NCBI GenBank assembly: GCA_021108415.1
Contig: JAIOQX010000003.1
Span: 62,001 to 126,000 of the forward strand
Source: Acholeplasmataceae bacterium
GTDB taxonomy: Bacteria > Bacillota_I > Bacilli_A > Acholeplasmatales > Acholeplasmataceae
DNA: 64,000 nt
Direction: 5' to 3'
Part shown: positions 41,962 through 50,246 of the stretch, piece by piece
Layout of the letters: each line of letters starts with the position of its first letter
How positions within the stretch are numbered: the first letter of the stretch is position 1
The notes under the pieces: model-generated
What the model was told of the DNA's origin: nothing
Seen by the model: the letters and a program-made list of their open reading frames with translations, nothing else
Databases searched by the model: none
Translations under genes and position numbers: made by a program

Positions 41962-42791
41962 TGAAAGTATTAACACAAACGTATGAATTATCAAATGGAG
42001 TGAAAATCCCTAAAATTGGTTTTGGAACATGGCAAGTCCCAAGTGGAGAAATTGCTTATGATTCAGTAATGATGGCTCTTAAAAATGGCTATAGACATAT
42101 TGATACAGCTGAAGCTTATCAAAATGAAGCAAGCGTGGGCAAGGCAGTTAAAGATTCTAAGATTCCAAGAGAAGAAATTTTTGTAACTTCTAAATTACAT
42201 TCTCACATCAAAAGCTATGAAGGCGCAAAAGAAGCGTTTAATAAAACACTTGAAGCGCTTGGTTTTGATTATCTAGATTTATTTTTGATTCACGCACCTT
42301 GGCCATGGAATGAAATGGGCAAAGATTGTAGAGAAGGTAATGTTGAAGCCTTTAAGGCAATGATAGAATTATATGAAGCTGGAAAAATTAAATCTATCGG
42401 TGTTTCTAATTTTTCACCAGCTGATATCGATAACATCATTGAACATTTAAACTTTGTTCCACATGTTAACCAAATCGCATATTTTGTAGGACATAACCAA
42501 GTTGAAACTGATCTTTATTGTAAAGAAAAAAATATTTTAATTGAAGCTTATTCACCACTTGCGATTGGGCATGCACTTAAAAATCCAATCGTTATCAAAA
42601 TGGCAAAAGATTATGAAAAAACACCAGCACAAATATTGATTAGATATTGTCTAGAAAAAGGTACACTACCTTTGCCAAAATCTACTCATGAATCAAGAAT
42701 AATCGAAAACTCTCAAGTTGATTTTTCTATTAAGAAAGAAGATTTAGATATTTTAGATCAAATAGATGATGATCCAAGAAAATGGAATTAA
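41961..42791 (+). CDS. Aldo/keto reductase
   Basis: A 276-residue NAD(P)H-dependent reductase of the AKR5-like group. It shows GVKIPKIGFGTWQV (~13-26), GYRHIDTAEAYQNEASVG (~45-62, catalytic Asp and Tyr), FVTSKLH (~77-83, Lys), DLFLIHAPWP (~106-115, His), IGVSNFSP (~139-146) and LPLPKSTHESRIIENSQVDF near the end for cofactor binding. Substrates of such enzymes are carbonyl compounds such as methylglyoxal or gluconates; none can be chosen here. The ATG at 41961 shares its A with the TAA of the trehalose gene behind AGGAGGATTAA, so the two are one operon, perhaps for stress. Confidence 0.94.
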   Translation: MKVLTQTYELSNGVKIPKIGFGTWQVPSGEIAYDSVMMALKNGYRHIDTAEAYQNEASVGKAVKDSKIPREEIFVTSKLHSHIKSYEGAKEAFNKTLEALGFDYLDLFLIHAPWPWNEMGKDCREGNVEAFKAMIELYEAGKIKSIGVSNFSPADIDNIIEHLNFVPHVNQIAYFVGHNQVETDLYCKEKNILIEAYSPLAIGHALKNPIVIKMAKDYEKTPAQILIRYCLEKGTLPLPKSTHESRIIENSQVDFSIKKEDLDILDQIDDDPRKWN

Positions 42792-42800
42792 ATATTGCGT

Positions 42801-42836
42801 AAAAAAGAGTGGAGATAATTTCTCCACTCTTTTTTA
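42801..42836. terminator. Bidirectional terminator between the aldo/keto reductase gene and zur
   Basis: Perfect 15-bp stem AAAAAAGAGTGGAGA (42801-42815) with TCTCCACTCTTTTTT (42821-42835) around a 5-nt loop; works on both strands and reaches the zur stop at 42834. Confidence 0.95.
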
Positions 42837-43211
42837 CATATTTAGTGCTTCTTGACATGCTTGGCAATATCCATATACTGTCATGTCATGATGTGTGATT
42901 TTAAAATGATGTTGATTGGCTAAATCATCAGCCATGTCATGGATATGACAATCAATTTCATACATTTTTTGACAATGCACACAAATCATATAATGATGAT
43001 GATCTTTATGATTTGAATAGAAGTAAGCTGTATGATTCATAAAACTCTTAGATAGTAGACCTTCTGTAAAAAACAATTCAAGTGATCGATAAACAGTTGA
43101 TAGATTCAGGCTATCTTTTGGCAATCGATCATAGATCATCTCTGCACTTAAAGGTTGACTAGCTTTATTTAAAATAGAAAGTATTTCTTTTCTTTGAGGG
43201 GTTATACGCAT
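42834..43211 (-). CDS. zur: Fur-family metal regulator, probably zinc uptake regulator Zur
   Basis: A 125-residue DNA-binding repressor. The winged-helix part (residues 1-60, TPQRKEILSILNKASQPLSAEMIYDRLP, LNLSTVYRSLELF) is followed by a His-rich hinge (HKDHHHYMICVHC, 68-80) and dimer domain. C77-x2-C80 and C116-x2-C119 form the structural zinc site. As the last gene of a zinc importer operon it is most likely Zur, repressing the operon when zinc is plentiful; PerR or Fur is less likely by context. It lies 4 bases after znuB. The probable operators are the two palindromes at 45664-45722. Confidence 0.9.
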   Translation of the reverse strand: MRITPQRKEILSILNKASQPLSAEMIYDRLPKDSLNLSTVYRSLELFFTEGLLSKSFMNHTAYFYSNHKDHHHYMICVHCQKMYEIDCHIHDMADDLANQHHFKITHHDMTVYGYCQACQEALNM

Positions 43212-43215
43212 GATA

Positions 43216-44022
43216 TCATCTCCTTAAAACTTTTTTTAAACCGATTAATAGAATTAGTAAAAGTGTATATAAAACAACGATTGTTGATCCAACTGGTATT
43301 TCTAATGGATGGGCAATAAAGACACCTGATATAACAATGATGATACTTGATATCAATCCAAATATTAAAGTCATTTTAAAACTCTTTGTCCATTGACTAG
43401 AAATAATCGAAGGAAATACAACCAAAGCAGATATAAGTAGGGTACCAATAGTTCTTACACCAATAACGATGAAAAATGCAGTCAATAGTGAAAGTCCGTA
43501 TCCTAAAAGATTTGTTTTAATCTTTGAAAATTTAGCATAATTTAAATCGTATGTCATTAAAAATAATGAACGATAAAACAGTAAAACAAAAACTAAAATT
43601 AAAGCACTCACAATGACAGAAACAATCATATCAGCTTGAGTTGCAGTGTATATGTTACCAACCAGCATGGATTCAACAGATACATTAAAGCCAGAACTTT
43701 TTTTAATTAAAATCAAACCGATTGCAAATGAGACACTAGCAACCAATCCAATAGCAGCATCTCCATTCATTTTATCAGTTGTCGCAAGATATTTAATTAA
43801 AACCGATGCAATCATTACAAAAGGAATTGCAATATATAGCGCTTCATTTGAGAGTAACACCCCTAAAACAAGACCGGCAAAACTTACATGGGCTAGTCCA
43901 TCAGCTATCATGGCTTGTTGATTTAAAACAAGATATGGACTTAATAGAGAAGCAGATATGGCTAGAGTGACACCAATAAATAAAGCATTTAATATAAAGT
44001 CATATTGTAGGAGTTCAAGCAT
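43216..44022 (-). CDS. znuB: Zinc ABC transporter permease
   Basis: A 268-residue ABC-3 family membrane protein with about eight helices. NQQAMIADGLAHVSFAGLVLGVLLS (~34-58) is the conserved cytoplasmic loop contacting the ATPase, and VRTIGTLLISALVVFPSI (~192-209) is a conserved late helix. It passes zinc (or manganese) inward. The start is the ATG at 44022 (MLELLQYDF) behind AGGGGGC; the longer frame to 44094 overlaps the ATPase gene and is rejected. It overlaps znuC by 8 bases. Confidence 0.93.
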   Translation of the reverse strand: MLELLQYDFILNALFIGVTLAISASLLSPYLVLNQQAMIADGLAHVSFAGLVLGVLLSNEALYIAIPFVMIASVLIKYLATTDKMNGDAAIGLVASVSFAIGLILIKKSSGFNVSVESMLVGNIYTATQADMIVSVIVSALILVFVLLFYRSLFLMTYDLNYAKFSKIKTNLLGYGLSLLTAFFIVIGVRTIGTLLISALVVFPSIISSQWTKSFKMTLIFGLISSIIIVISGVFIAHPLEIPVGSTIVVLYTLLLILLIGLKKVLRR

Positions 44023-44683
44023 GATGATGCCCCCTATGTTCAAATTGATTAAAATCAGCATAAGACCCAATAAACTTAATACTTTGATCGACAAACATTA
44101 TGGTACAATTATCCTTAATTGCATCAGTTAAGTCATGGGTGACATGAATAATGGTTGTCTTATTTTTTTGTTGAATCTCATGAAGTAAAATATAAAACTT
44201 TTCTCTAAATGAGGGATCGAGAGCACTCGTAGGTTCATCTAGTATTAAAACTTCAGGTTCGCTTATTAAAGCTCTGATTAAATAAACCCTTTGTTGTTGC
44301 CCACCAGATAAATAATTCATAGAATGATCAAAAAGTTCTTCAATTTCCATCTTTTTTAACCAACTTTTTATCAAATCGCATTCAGCTTTTGAAGGGAATA
44401 ATTTTGGTTTTTCAAATCCACTATAAATCACTTCTTGTACAGTCATAGGAATTAGATTTCTTAAGTTTAATTTTTGAGGAAGATAGCCTAATTTTTTAGT
44501 ATTGATATCGATCTGACCGTCATTAGGTTTTAATAATCCAACAAGTGTTTTTATTAAAGTAGTTTTTCCAGACCCATTAGGTCCAACTATATGGAAAAAA
44601 TCACCTTTTTTAATATGAAAGTTCACATTAGATAAGACATTAAATTTTCCAAAAGAAACACTGACATTTTTATATTCAATCAT
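44015..44683 (-). CDS. znuC: Zinc ABC transporter ATP-binding protein
   Basis: A 222-residue ATPase powering the zinc permease. Walker A is GPNGSGKTTLI (~34-44), the signature is LSGGQQQRVYLIRAL (~125-139), Walker B is [14 protein letters not shown], and the switch His lies in HVTHDLTDA. The C-terminus is His-rich (FEHRGHHHA), which may bind zinc and sense its level; similar tails occur in other ZnuC proteins. It overlaps znuA by 8 bases and znuB by 8 bases, so all three are tightly coupled. Confidence 0.94.
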   Translation of the reverse strand: MIEYKNVSVSFGKFNVLSNVNFHIKKGDFFHIVGPNGSGKTTLIKTLVGLLKPNDGQIDINTKKLGYLPQKLNLRNLIPMTVQEVIYSGFEKPKLFPSKAECDLIKSWLKKMEIEELFDHSMNYLSGGQQQRVYLIRALISEPEVLILDEPTSALDPSFREKFYILLHEIQQKNKTTIIHVTHDLTDAIKDNCTIMFVDQSIKFIGSYADFNQFEHRGHHHA

Positions 44684-45647
44684 TATTTGTTGTTATACCT
44701 AGAGCAATTTTAATGTTATCAAAATTTCTTTGTAATAAATCGCTATAAGTAGTATTTGCCTCCCAATCAGTTTGGTCTACGTTATGGTATGTATGAAGAA
44801 CGAGTAAGTTTAAAGTATATTGATCATTTGATTCTAGGCTTTCTTTAATTGAATTTGCAGCTTTAGGTTCAGTTAGCGCTTCGATAAATAAATAGTGAGT
44901 TTCTGCAAATTTAACGGCATTAGAAAAATCAATGATTTCACTACTTGTTAAAACGTCATCTGGTTTATATTCAGAAAATAATGAGTCAATATGGATATGA
45001 TATCTTTCAGCAAAAGCACCAAAAGCATTATGTCCAGCAAAATAAAGTATTGAATCTTTGTATGGAGCATGAGATAAAATAGAATCTATTTCTAAATGAA
45101 GTGCATTAATTTCTGCTTTATAAGCTTCTGCATTTGATTCATAATAAGCTTGGTTATCTGGATCTATCTCAATGACATGAATTAAGATGTAATCAATCAT
45201 TTGTAATGCATTTGTTGGATCTACCCAATAATGCAGTTCATCATCATCATGATCCTGATCATCTTCCTCTTCGAGTAATGCAGTAGACAAAGATAGATGA
45301 TTATGTTCCTCTGAGGTAAAACTATCGCTCATATTTAATACAATAGTATCATCACCGGCAAGAGAAGCAGGATCATTAATCCATTGATCAATTTCTAAGC
45401 TTGTGAATAAAAACAATTTAGACTTTTTAATATCAACTAAATCTTTACTAGATGCTTCAAAACTATGAATATCTGTTCCAAGTGGGATCAATAAAGAGAC
45501 TTCCATTTTATCGGCTACAATTTGTTTTGCAAAATCATAGTGTGTAAACATGGTTGCGACAATATCTGGATCATCTGAATTATCCGCACAAGAAACTAGA
45601 GAAAATACTGAAAGTAATAATAGCACATAAATAACAAATTTTTTCAT
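44676..45647 (-). CDS. znuA: Zinc ABC transporter substrate-binding lipoprotein
   Basis: A 323-residue cluster A-I metal-binding protein. The signal MKKFVIYVLLLLSVFSLVSCA ends in lipobox LVSC (Cys20). Metal-site features are GTDIHSFE (His, ~65-71), an acidic His loop EEEDDQDHDDDELHYWVDP (~125-143) that is the hallmark of zinc binders, FAGHNAFGAFAERYHI (His, ~200-215) and the late Glu/Asp region FIEALTEPKAANSI. It captures zinc outside the membrane. The ATG at 45647 follows AAGGAGATTAGTGTA; an earlier in-frame ATG at 45668 lies ahead of that site. It is the first gene of the operon. Confidence 0.94.
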   Translation of the reverse strand: MKKFVIYVLLLLSVFSLVSCADNSDDPDIVATMFTHYDFAKQIVADKMEVSLLIPLGTDIHSFEASSKDLVDIKKSKLFLFTSLEIDQWINDPASLAGDDTIVLNMSDSFTSEEHNHLSLSTALLEEEDDQDHDDDELHYWVDPTNALQMIDYILIHVIEIDPDNQAYYESNAEAYKAEINALHLEIDSILSHAPYKDSILYFAGHNAFGAFAERYHIHIDSLFSEYKPDDVLTSSEIIDFSNAVKFAETHYLFIEALTEPKAANSIKESLESNDQYTLNLLVLHTYHNVDQTDWEANTTYSDLLQRNFDNIKIALGITTNND

Positions 45648-45663
45648 TACACTAATCTCCTTC

Positions 45664-45722
45664 TGCAAATCATTTGCAATAAAATTATATCATGAAAAAG
45701 TGTTTTTGCAAATCATTTGCAA
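45664..45722 (-). promoter_or_regulatory. znuA promoter with two identical palindromic operator candidates (Zur boxes)
   Basis: TGCAAATCATTTGCA occurs at 45664-45678 and, extended to the perfect 8-1-8 palindrome TTGCAAATCATTTGCAA, at 45706-45722; the centres are 43 bp apart. Between them on the minus strand lies -10 TATAAT (45684-45689) with extended TGA. The far copy covers the -35 place (45707-45712) and the near copy covers the likely start of transcription. This is the arrangement expected for repression by the Fur-family protein encoded in the operon. Confidence 0.8.
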
Positions 45723-45771
45723 TCATTTTATTTTTAAAATACAAATTAGCCTTAAAAAGCGTCTTAATAAA

Positions 45772-45838
45772 TTGTAATTATACTTAAATAATGTTATAAT
45801 AAAGACCTAAATGTGAGTGGGATGAAGATTTCCACTCA
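45772..45838 (+). promoter_or_regulatory. Promoter and leader hairpin of the rimP-nusA-infB operon
   Basis: -35 TTGTAA (45772-45777), 17-bp spacer, -10 TATAAT (45795-45800) with extended TGT. The leader then forms TGAGTGG (45814-45820)/CCACTCA (45832-45838) with an 11-nt loop and only TTTT after it, directly before the ribosome site of rimP; it could be a weak attenuator or a stabilising hairpin. Confidence 0.6.
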
Positions 45839-45855
45839 TTTTAATGAGGTTAAAT

Positions 45856-46296
45856 ATGAATTTACAAAAAATGAGAGAAAAATTAATACCAATCTTAAAA
45901 AGAAATGATTTAGAGATCTACAGTATAAAAACCAAAAAAGAATTTGGTGAAATGATTGTTGAAATTTTAATCGATACTGATACAATGGATATCAATTTAT
46001 TAGAAAAAATACATCTTGAGTATGCTGCACTTTTGACAGATGATGATTTAGATCCAAATTACTTTTTAGAACTATCATCATTAGGTTTAGAGCGACCACT
46101 AAATTCAAAAGAAGACCTTTTAAAAGTTATTGGTAAGTATATTTATTTGGAATCAAGTAAATATCAAGGAAATGGATATATCATATCGTTTGAAAATGAT
46201 ATAATTAAATTGGAAATTAATGAAAAAGGACGCATTCGAAAGATTGATATCAATTATGATGATGCTAGAAATATGCGAACTTCAGTTAAAGTATAG
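45856..46296 (+). CDS. rimP: Ribosome maturation factor RimP
   Basis: A 146-residue protein needed for 30S subunit assembly. Its two-domain pattern is visible: NDLEIYSIKTKKEFGEMIVEILIDTDTMDINLLEKIHLEYAALL (N-terminal) with YFLELSSLGLERPLNSKEDLLK (~65-86), the LExSSPGxxRPL-like RimP signature, then a small C-terminal beta domain. The start ATG 45856 is preferred over ATG 45844 because GAGG (45846-45849) lies between them. It is the first gene of the nusA operon. Confidence 0.93.
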   Translation: MNLQKMREKLIPILKRNDLEIYSIKTKKEFGEMIVEILIDTDTMDINLLEKIHLEYAALLTDDDLDPNYFLELSSLGLERPLNSKEDLLKVIGKYIYLESSKYQGNGYIISFENDIIKLEINEKGRIRKIDINYDDARNMRTSVKV

Positions 46297-46305
46297 GAGG
46301 ATATT

Positions 46306-47376
46306 ATGATAAGTAAAGTATTTTTTGAAAATATTGATGCGGTGGCAGAAGAAAAAGAATTAAATAGAGAACAAGTTTTAGAAGCATTCACACAAGGTTT
46401 AATTGCTGGGTGTAAAAAAGCACATGACGTTCGTTCTTGCCGTGTTGAGTTAAAAGAAGACAAAAATGAAATTTTAGTTTATATGCAAGATTTAGTTGTT
46501 GATGAGCTAAGCATGGATGCTGATAAGAATTATTCACAAATTTTATTAGAAGATGCAAAGAAAATCAATTCAAGAATTAAAGTAGGCGATATTTTAGAAC
46601 AAAAAATAGATCCTAAAGATTTTGGACATTTTGCAGTTAGAGATTTTAAATCTAGATTAAACGAAAGTTTAGTTTCTAGTCAAAAAGAAAATCTTTATAA
46701 TCATTTCAAAGCTTTTGAGCATGAAATGATTAATGCTAGAGTTATTGATGTAGCAGATGACCATTATCGCTTAGATATAGGTAGAGATTTAACGACTTTG
46801 CTTCCTAAAAAAGAAGCATTACCTAAAGATCATTTCCACGTAGGAGATCATGTAAGAGTTTATGTATCAGACGTTGAAATGAAAACTAAATGGCCAAAAG
46901 TATTTGTGAGTCGTTCTCATCCAAGTTTGATTATTCGTTTATTAGAAAACTATATACCTGAAATCAAAGACGGTATTATTGAAATCATGGGAATCTCAAG
47001 AGATCCTGGTGATCGTTCTAAAATCGGTGTAAAATCAAATGATCCTAAAGTAGATCCAATCGGTGCATGCGTTGGTGAAGGTGGAAGTCGTATTAGAGAA
47101 ATCGTTAAAGCATTAAGCGATGAAAAAATCGATTTATTCCGTTGGAGTGATAACGAAAAAGAATTGATTGCAAATGCACTTCAACCAGCAGAAGTTGTTG
47201 CGGTTACACATGTCAATCCAAAAGAAAAATCAGCATTAGCAATCGTCCTTGACACACAATTGTCACTTGCAATTGGTAAATTAGGACAAAATGTTAAACT
47301 TGCTGTTCAAGCTTGTGGATGGAGCATTGATATCAAATCAGAAACAATGGCTCAAGGTGAAGGCATTCTTTATTAA
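46306..47376 (+). CDS. nusA: Transcription termination/antitermination factor NusA
   Basis: A 356-residue NusA with an N-terminal polymerase-binding domain (~1-125), an S1 domain (NARVIDVADDHYRLDIGRDLTTLLPKKEALP, ~145-175), then two KH domains: MGISRDPGDRSKIGVKSNDPKVDPIGACVGEGGSRIREIVKAL (~227-269) and AIVLDTQLSLAIGKLGQNVKLAVQACGWSI (~308-337). It lacks the acidic C-terminal repeats of E. coli NusA, as in other Firmicutes. It modulates pausing and termination. The start is ATG 46306 behind GGAGGATATT. Confidence 0.97.
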   Translation: MISKVFFENIDAVAEEKELNREQVLEAFTQGLIAGCKKAHDVRSCRVELKEDKNEILVYMQDLVVDELSMDADKNYSQILLEDAKKINSRIKVGDILEQKIDPKDFGHFAVRDFKSRLNESLVSSQKENLYNHFKAFEHEMINARVIDVADDHYRLDIGRDLTTLLPKKEALPKDHFHVGDHVRVYVSDVEMKTKWPKVFVSRSHPSLIIRLLENYIPEIKDGIIEIMGISRDPGDRSKIGVKSNDPKVDPIGACVGEGGSRIREIVKALSDEKIDLFRWSDNEKELIANALQPAEVVAVTHVNPKEKSALAIVLDTQLSLAIGKLGQNVKLAVQACGWSIDIKSETMAQGEGILY

Positions 47377-47396
47377 AAAAGTAGGGGTGGTTTCAA

Positions 47397-47663
47397 ATGA
47401 AAAAAGTTAAAAAAACACCACTTAGAACATGTGTAGTTACAAGAGAAGTTTTACCTAAAAAAGAGTTGGTTCGCATCTGTGCAACCAAAGATGGAGAAGT
47501 ATCCATTGATTTAAACGGTAAAGCACCTGGACGTGGCGCATATTTAAAACTAAGTCAAGAAGTAATTTTATTAGCAAAAAAGAATAAAGCATTAGATAAA
47601 AGATTAGAAACACCAGTGCCAGAAGAAATCTATGAACAATTGAGTAAACTTGTACATGGATAA
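47397..47663 (+). CDS. ylxR: YlxR family RNA-binding protein
   Basis: An 88-residue member of the YlxR (DUF448) family, always found between nusA and infB in Firmicutes. It shows TPLRTCVVTREVLPKKELVRI (~7-27) with the conserved RTCxxxR motif, and DLNGKAPGRGAYLKLSQEV (~40-58) with GRGAYL. The family is basic, thought to bind RNA and linked to ribosome or RNase P regulation. It starts at ATG 47397 behind GTAGGGGTGGTTTCAA and overlaps the next gene by 8 bases. Confidence 0.94.
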   Translation: MKKVKKTPLRTCVVTREVLPKKELVRICATKDGEVSIDLNGKAPGRGAYLKLSQEVILLAKKNKALDKRLETPVPEEIYEQLSKLVHG

Positions 47664-47946
47664 AACTATAGGGCTTGCTTATCGTGCAAGAAAAATAACC
47701 ATTGGTACAGAAATGACCATTGAAAAATTACGAAAAAAAGAACTCTATGCAATCATTTTGGCAAGTGATGCTTCAAAGTTGACTCAAAAAAAAGTAAGAG
47801 ATAAAGCAAAAACATATGAAACCCCTGTTTTAGATACACTTGATTCTCTTACATTATCAAATGCAATCGGAAAAACGGATATCAAAGTAATTGGTATTAC
47901 CGACAAAGGGTTTTCTCAATTATTGATAGACCAGAAAAGGAAGTGA
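47656..47946 (+). CDS. ylxQ: L7Ae-family ribosomal protein-like (YlxQ)
   Basis: A 96-residue L7Ae/L30e-fold protein of the YlxQ type: [57 protein letters not shown], with the small alpha/beta fold that binds kink-turn RNA. The start ATG 47656 lies inside the end of ylxR, without a clear ribosome site, so it probably depends on translational coupling; a TTG at 47650 is an alternative. It is followed by infB at 4 bases. Confidence 0.9.
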   Translation: MDKTIGLAYRARKITIGTEMTIEKLRKKELYAIILASDASKLTQKKVRDKAKTYETPVLDTLDSLTLSNAIGKTDIKVIGITDKGFSQLLIDQKRK

Positions 47947-47950
47947 TTTT

Positions 47951-49855
47951 ATGCCACAAAATAATAACATTAATAAAAAATACAACAGCAACAATAATGA
48001 TAATGACAACAATGACAAGAGTAACAATCAAAAGAAAAAATTTAATTCAAACAAGAAAAGACCAGATAACAGAAGACCAATGGCACCTAAAAAACCGAAA
48101 GATGAAGGTCCAAAAATATTCATATATAGACCTGATATGACGGTTGCTGATGTTGCTACTGGATTAAAAGTTAGTAACGCTGTTATGATTAAAAAACTAA
48201 TGAGCCAAGGACTTATGGCTGCAGTAACACAAATCATTGATAGAGATACTATTGAAGTGATTGCTTTAGATGAAGGATTTACAGTTGAAGATGAAGTCAT
48301 CACAGATGTAACTAGATTTGATGAAATGGAAATCGTTGATGATCCTAAAGATTTAGTAAAAAGACCACCAATTGTAACTGTAATGGGTCATGTTGACCAT
48401 GGGAAAACAACTTTATTAGATGCAATTCGTAAATCACGAGTTGTTGATGGTGAAGCAGGTGGAATCACACAACATATTGGTGCATACCAAGTAGAAAAAA
48501 ATGGCGAAAAAATAACATTTATTGATACACCAGGCCATGCTGCTTTTACAGAAATGAGAGCACGTGGAGCAAAAGTAACAGATATTGTTATTTTAGTTGT
48601 AGGTGCTGATGATGGAGTAATGCCTCAAACCATTGAAGCATTAGATCATGCCAGAGCTGCTAAAGTTCCAATTATCGTAGCTGTTAATAAAATTGACAGA
48701 GAATCTGCAAATCCAGATCGTATCATGACTCAATTATCAGAACGTGGATTAGTTCCTGAAGCATGGGGCGGAGATACACCATTTGTAAATATCTCAGCAC
48801 TTAAAAATATAGGTATTGACCAACTCTTAGAAGTGATTCAATTAATCAGTGAGATTGAAGAATTTAAAGCAAATCCAAAGCGATTAGCAAGTGGTACCGT
48901 GATTGAAGCAAGCCTTGATAAAGGTAGAGGTGCAGTCGCGACTCTAATTGTTGAAAACGGAACGCTTAGTGTAGGTGACTATATTGTTATCGGTAATACT
49001 TATGGAAAAATTAGAACGATGAATGATGATTTAAAAAATCGTTTTAAAAAAGCTTTTCCTGCACAACCAGTTGAAGTTACTGGTTTGAATGAAGTCCCAT
49101 ATGCTGGTGATGTTTTCATGGCATTTAAAGATGAAAAAATGACGAGATCAATTGCATCAGACAGACAATCAAGACAAAAAGAAACCGAATTAAAACAAAT
49201 GAAAAAACGTTCTCTAGATTCTTTATTCGGACAAATGGAATCAGAGACTAAAGAACTAAATATCATTATCAAAGGTGACGTTCAAGGTTCAATTGAAGCA
49301 CTTAAAGGTTTGTTAGAAAAAATAGATATTAAAGGCTTCCACGTTAATGTCGTTAGAGATTCAGTAGGAGCAATCACAGAAAATGATGTATCACTTGCTT
49401 CTGCATCAGATGCAATTATCATTGGATTTAATGTTAGACCTACCTCAGCAGTTAAGAGAGTCGCAGACTCTGAAGGTGTTGAAATCCGTCTATATTCTAT
49501 TATTTATCGTATTCAAGAAGATATCGAAGCTGCACTTAAAGGTATGTTAGAACCAGAATTTGAAGAAATCGTAACCGGACAAGCAGAAGTTAGAGATTTA
49601 TTTAAAAACTCAAAAGTTGGAACGATTGCCGGATGTATGGTAACTGATGGAATTATTAAGAGAGCTGCACTTGTTAGACTGATTAGAGAAGGCATTGTTA
49701 TCTATGAAGGTAAACTTGCATCACTTAAGCGTTTTAAAGATGACGCTAAAGAAGTTAGACAAGGTTTTGACTGTGGATTATCTATTGAAAATTATAATGA
49801 CATCAAAGTTGGAGACGTTATAGAAGCATCACAATTAAGAGAAATTGAGGTATAA
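47951..49855 (+). CDS. infB: Translation initiation factor IF-2
   Basis: A 634-residue initiation GTPase that brings fMet-tRNA to the ribosome. The first ~55 residues are a low-complexity Asn/Lys/Asp stretch ([20 protein letters not shown]) with no folded N-domain. Then come the IF2-N helix bundle ([25 protein letters not shown], ~63-87), the G domain with [12 protein letters not shown] (~146-157), [20 protein letters not shown], and the C-terminal domains ending in the fMet-tRNA-binding region ([18 protein letters not shown]). The start is ATG 47951 behind AGGAAGTGATTTT. It is shorter than the Bacillus protein (~716) through reduction of the N-terminus. Confidence 0.97.
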   Translation: MPQNNNINKKYNSNNNDNDNNDKSNNQKKKFNSNKKRPDNRRPMAPKKPKDEGPKIFIYRPDMTVADVATGLKVSNAVMIKKLMSQGLMAAVTQIIDRDTIEVIALDEGFTVEDEVITDVTRFDEMEIVDDPKDLVKRPPIVTVMGHVDHGKTTLLDAIRKSRVVDGEAGGITQHIGAYQVEKNGEKITFIDTPGHAAFTEMRARGAKVTDIVILVVGADDGVMPQTIEALDHARAAKVPIIVAVNKIDRESANPDRIMTQLSERGLVPEAWGGDTPFVNISALKNIGIDQLLEVIQLISEIEEFKANPKRLASGTVIEASLDKGRGAVATLIVENGTLSVGDYIVIGNTYGKIRTMNDDLKNRFKKAFPAQPVEVTGLNEVPYAGDVFMAFKDEKMTRSIASDRQSRQKETELKQMKKRSLDSLFGQMESETKELNIIIKGDVQGSIEALKGLLEKIDIKGFHVNVVRDSVGAITENDVSLASASDAIIIGFNVRPTSAVKRVADSEGVEIRLYSIIYRIQEDIEAALKGMLEPEFEEIVTGQAEVRDLFKNSKVGTIAGCMVTDGIIKRAALVRLIREGIVIYEGKLASLKRFKDDAKEVRQGFDCGLSIENYNDIKVGDVIEASQLREIEV

Positions 49856-49858
49856 AAT

Positions 49859-50200
49859 ATGTCAATTACTACAGAAAGACTAGCAAGTTTAATCCAAAGA
49901 GAGCTTGCGCAAATTGTAAATTCAGAAGTTAAAGATAAAAGCTTTGGCTATATTAATTTAACAGAAGTGAAAGTCACTAAAGATATGTCATATGCAACTA
50001 TTTATTACACCATTTTAAGTGATGAAGCAGAAGTATTAGAAAAAGCTAAGAAATCCATTGAAGATTCAAAAGTAACTATTCGTATGGAATTAGCTAAGAA
50101 AATAAGAAATATTAGAAAAATACCAGATTTGATTTTTAAGTATGATGAAGCACTAGCTTATGGAAATCATATTGATAAAATCTTAAAAACAATAAAGTAA
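49859..50200 (+). CDS. rbfA: Ribosome-binding factor A
   Basis: A 113-residue KH-fold protein that binds the 30S subunit during 16S rRNA maturation and cold adaptation. Typical features are SLIQRELAQIVNSEVKDKSFGYINLTEVKVTKDMSYATIYYTI (~10-52) and RKIPDLIFKYDEALAYGNHIDKIL (~87-110), with the conserved PxLxFxxDxSxxxxxxI-like end. The start is ATG 49859, behind GAGGTATAAAAT, 3 bases after the infB stop. It closes the operon with a terminator. Confidence 0.96.
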   Translation: MSITTERLASLIQRELAQIVNSEVKDKSFGYINLTEVKVTKDMSYATIYYTILSDEAEVLEKAKKSIEDSKVTIRMELAKKIRNIRKIPDLIFKYDEALAYGNHIDKILKTIK

Positions 50201-50217
50201 CTTCGGTTACTTTTTTT
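50194..50217 (+). terminator. Terminator of the nusA-infB-rbfA operon, overlapping the stop codon
   Basis: AAAGTAAC (50194-50201), UUCG tetraloop, GTTACTTT (50206-50213), T run to 50217. The TAA stop (50198-50200) is inside the 5' arm. Confidence 0.95.
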
Positions 50218-50246
50218 GCATTTTATTTTTAAAAAAGAGTGATACT

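Noticed and set aside
43646-43921. A 91-codon plus-strand frame opposite znuB
   Set aside because: It mirrors the membrane helices of znuB on the other strand and has no independent signals.
47943-48140. A 65-codon frame overlapping the start of infB
   Set aside because: It is the shifted reading of the Asn/Lys-rich repeat of IF-2 (AAT/AAC runs read as Thr/Ile/Met) with no conserved content.
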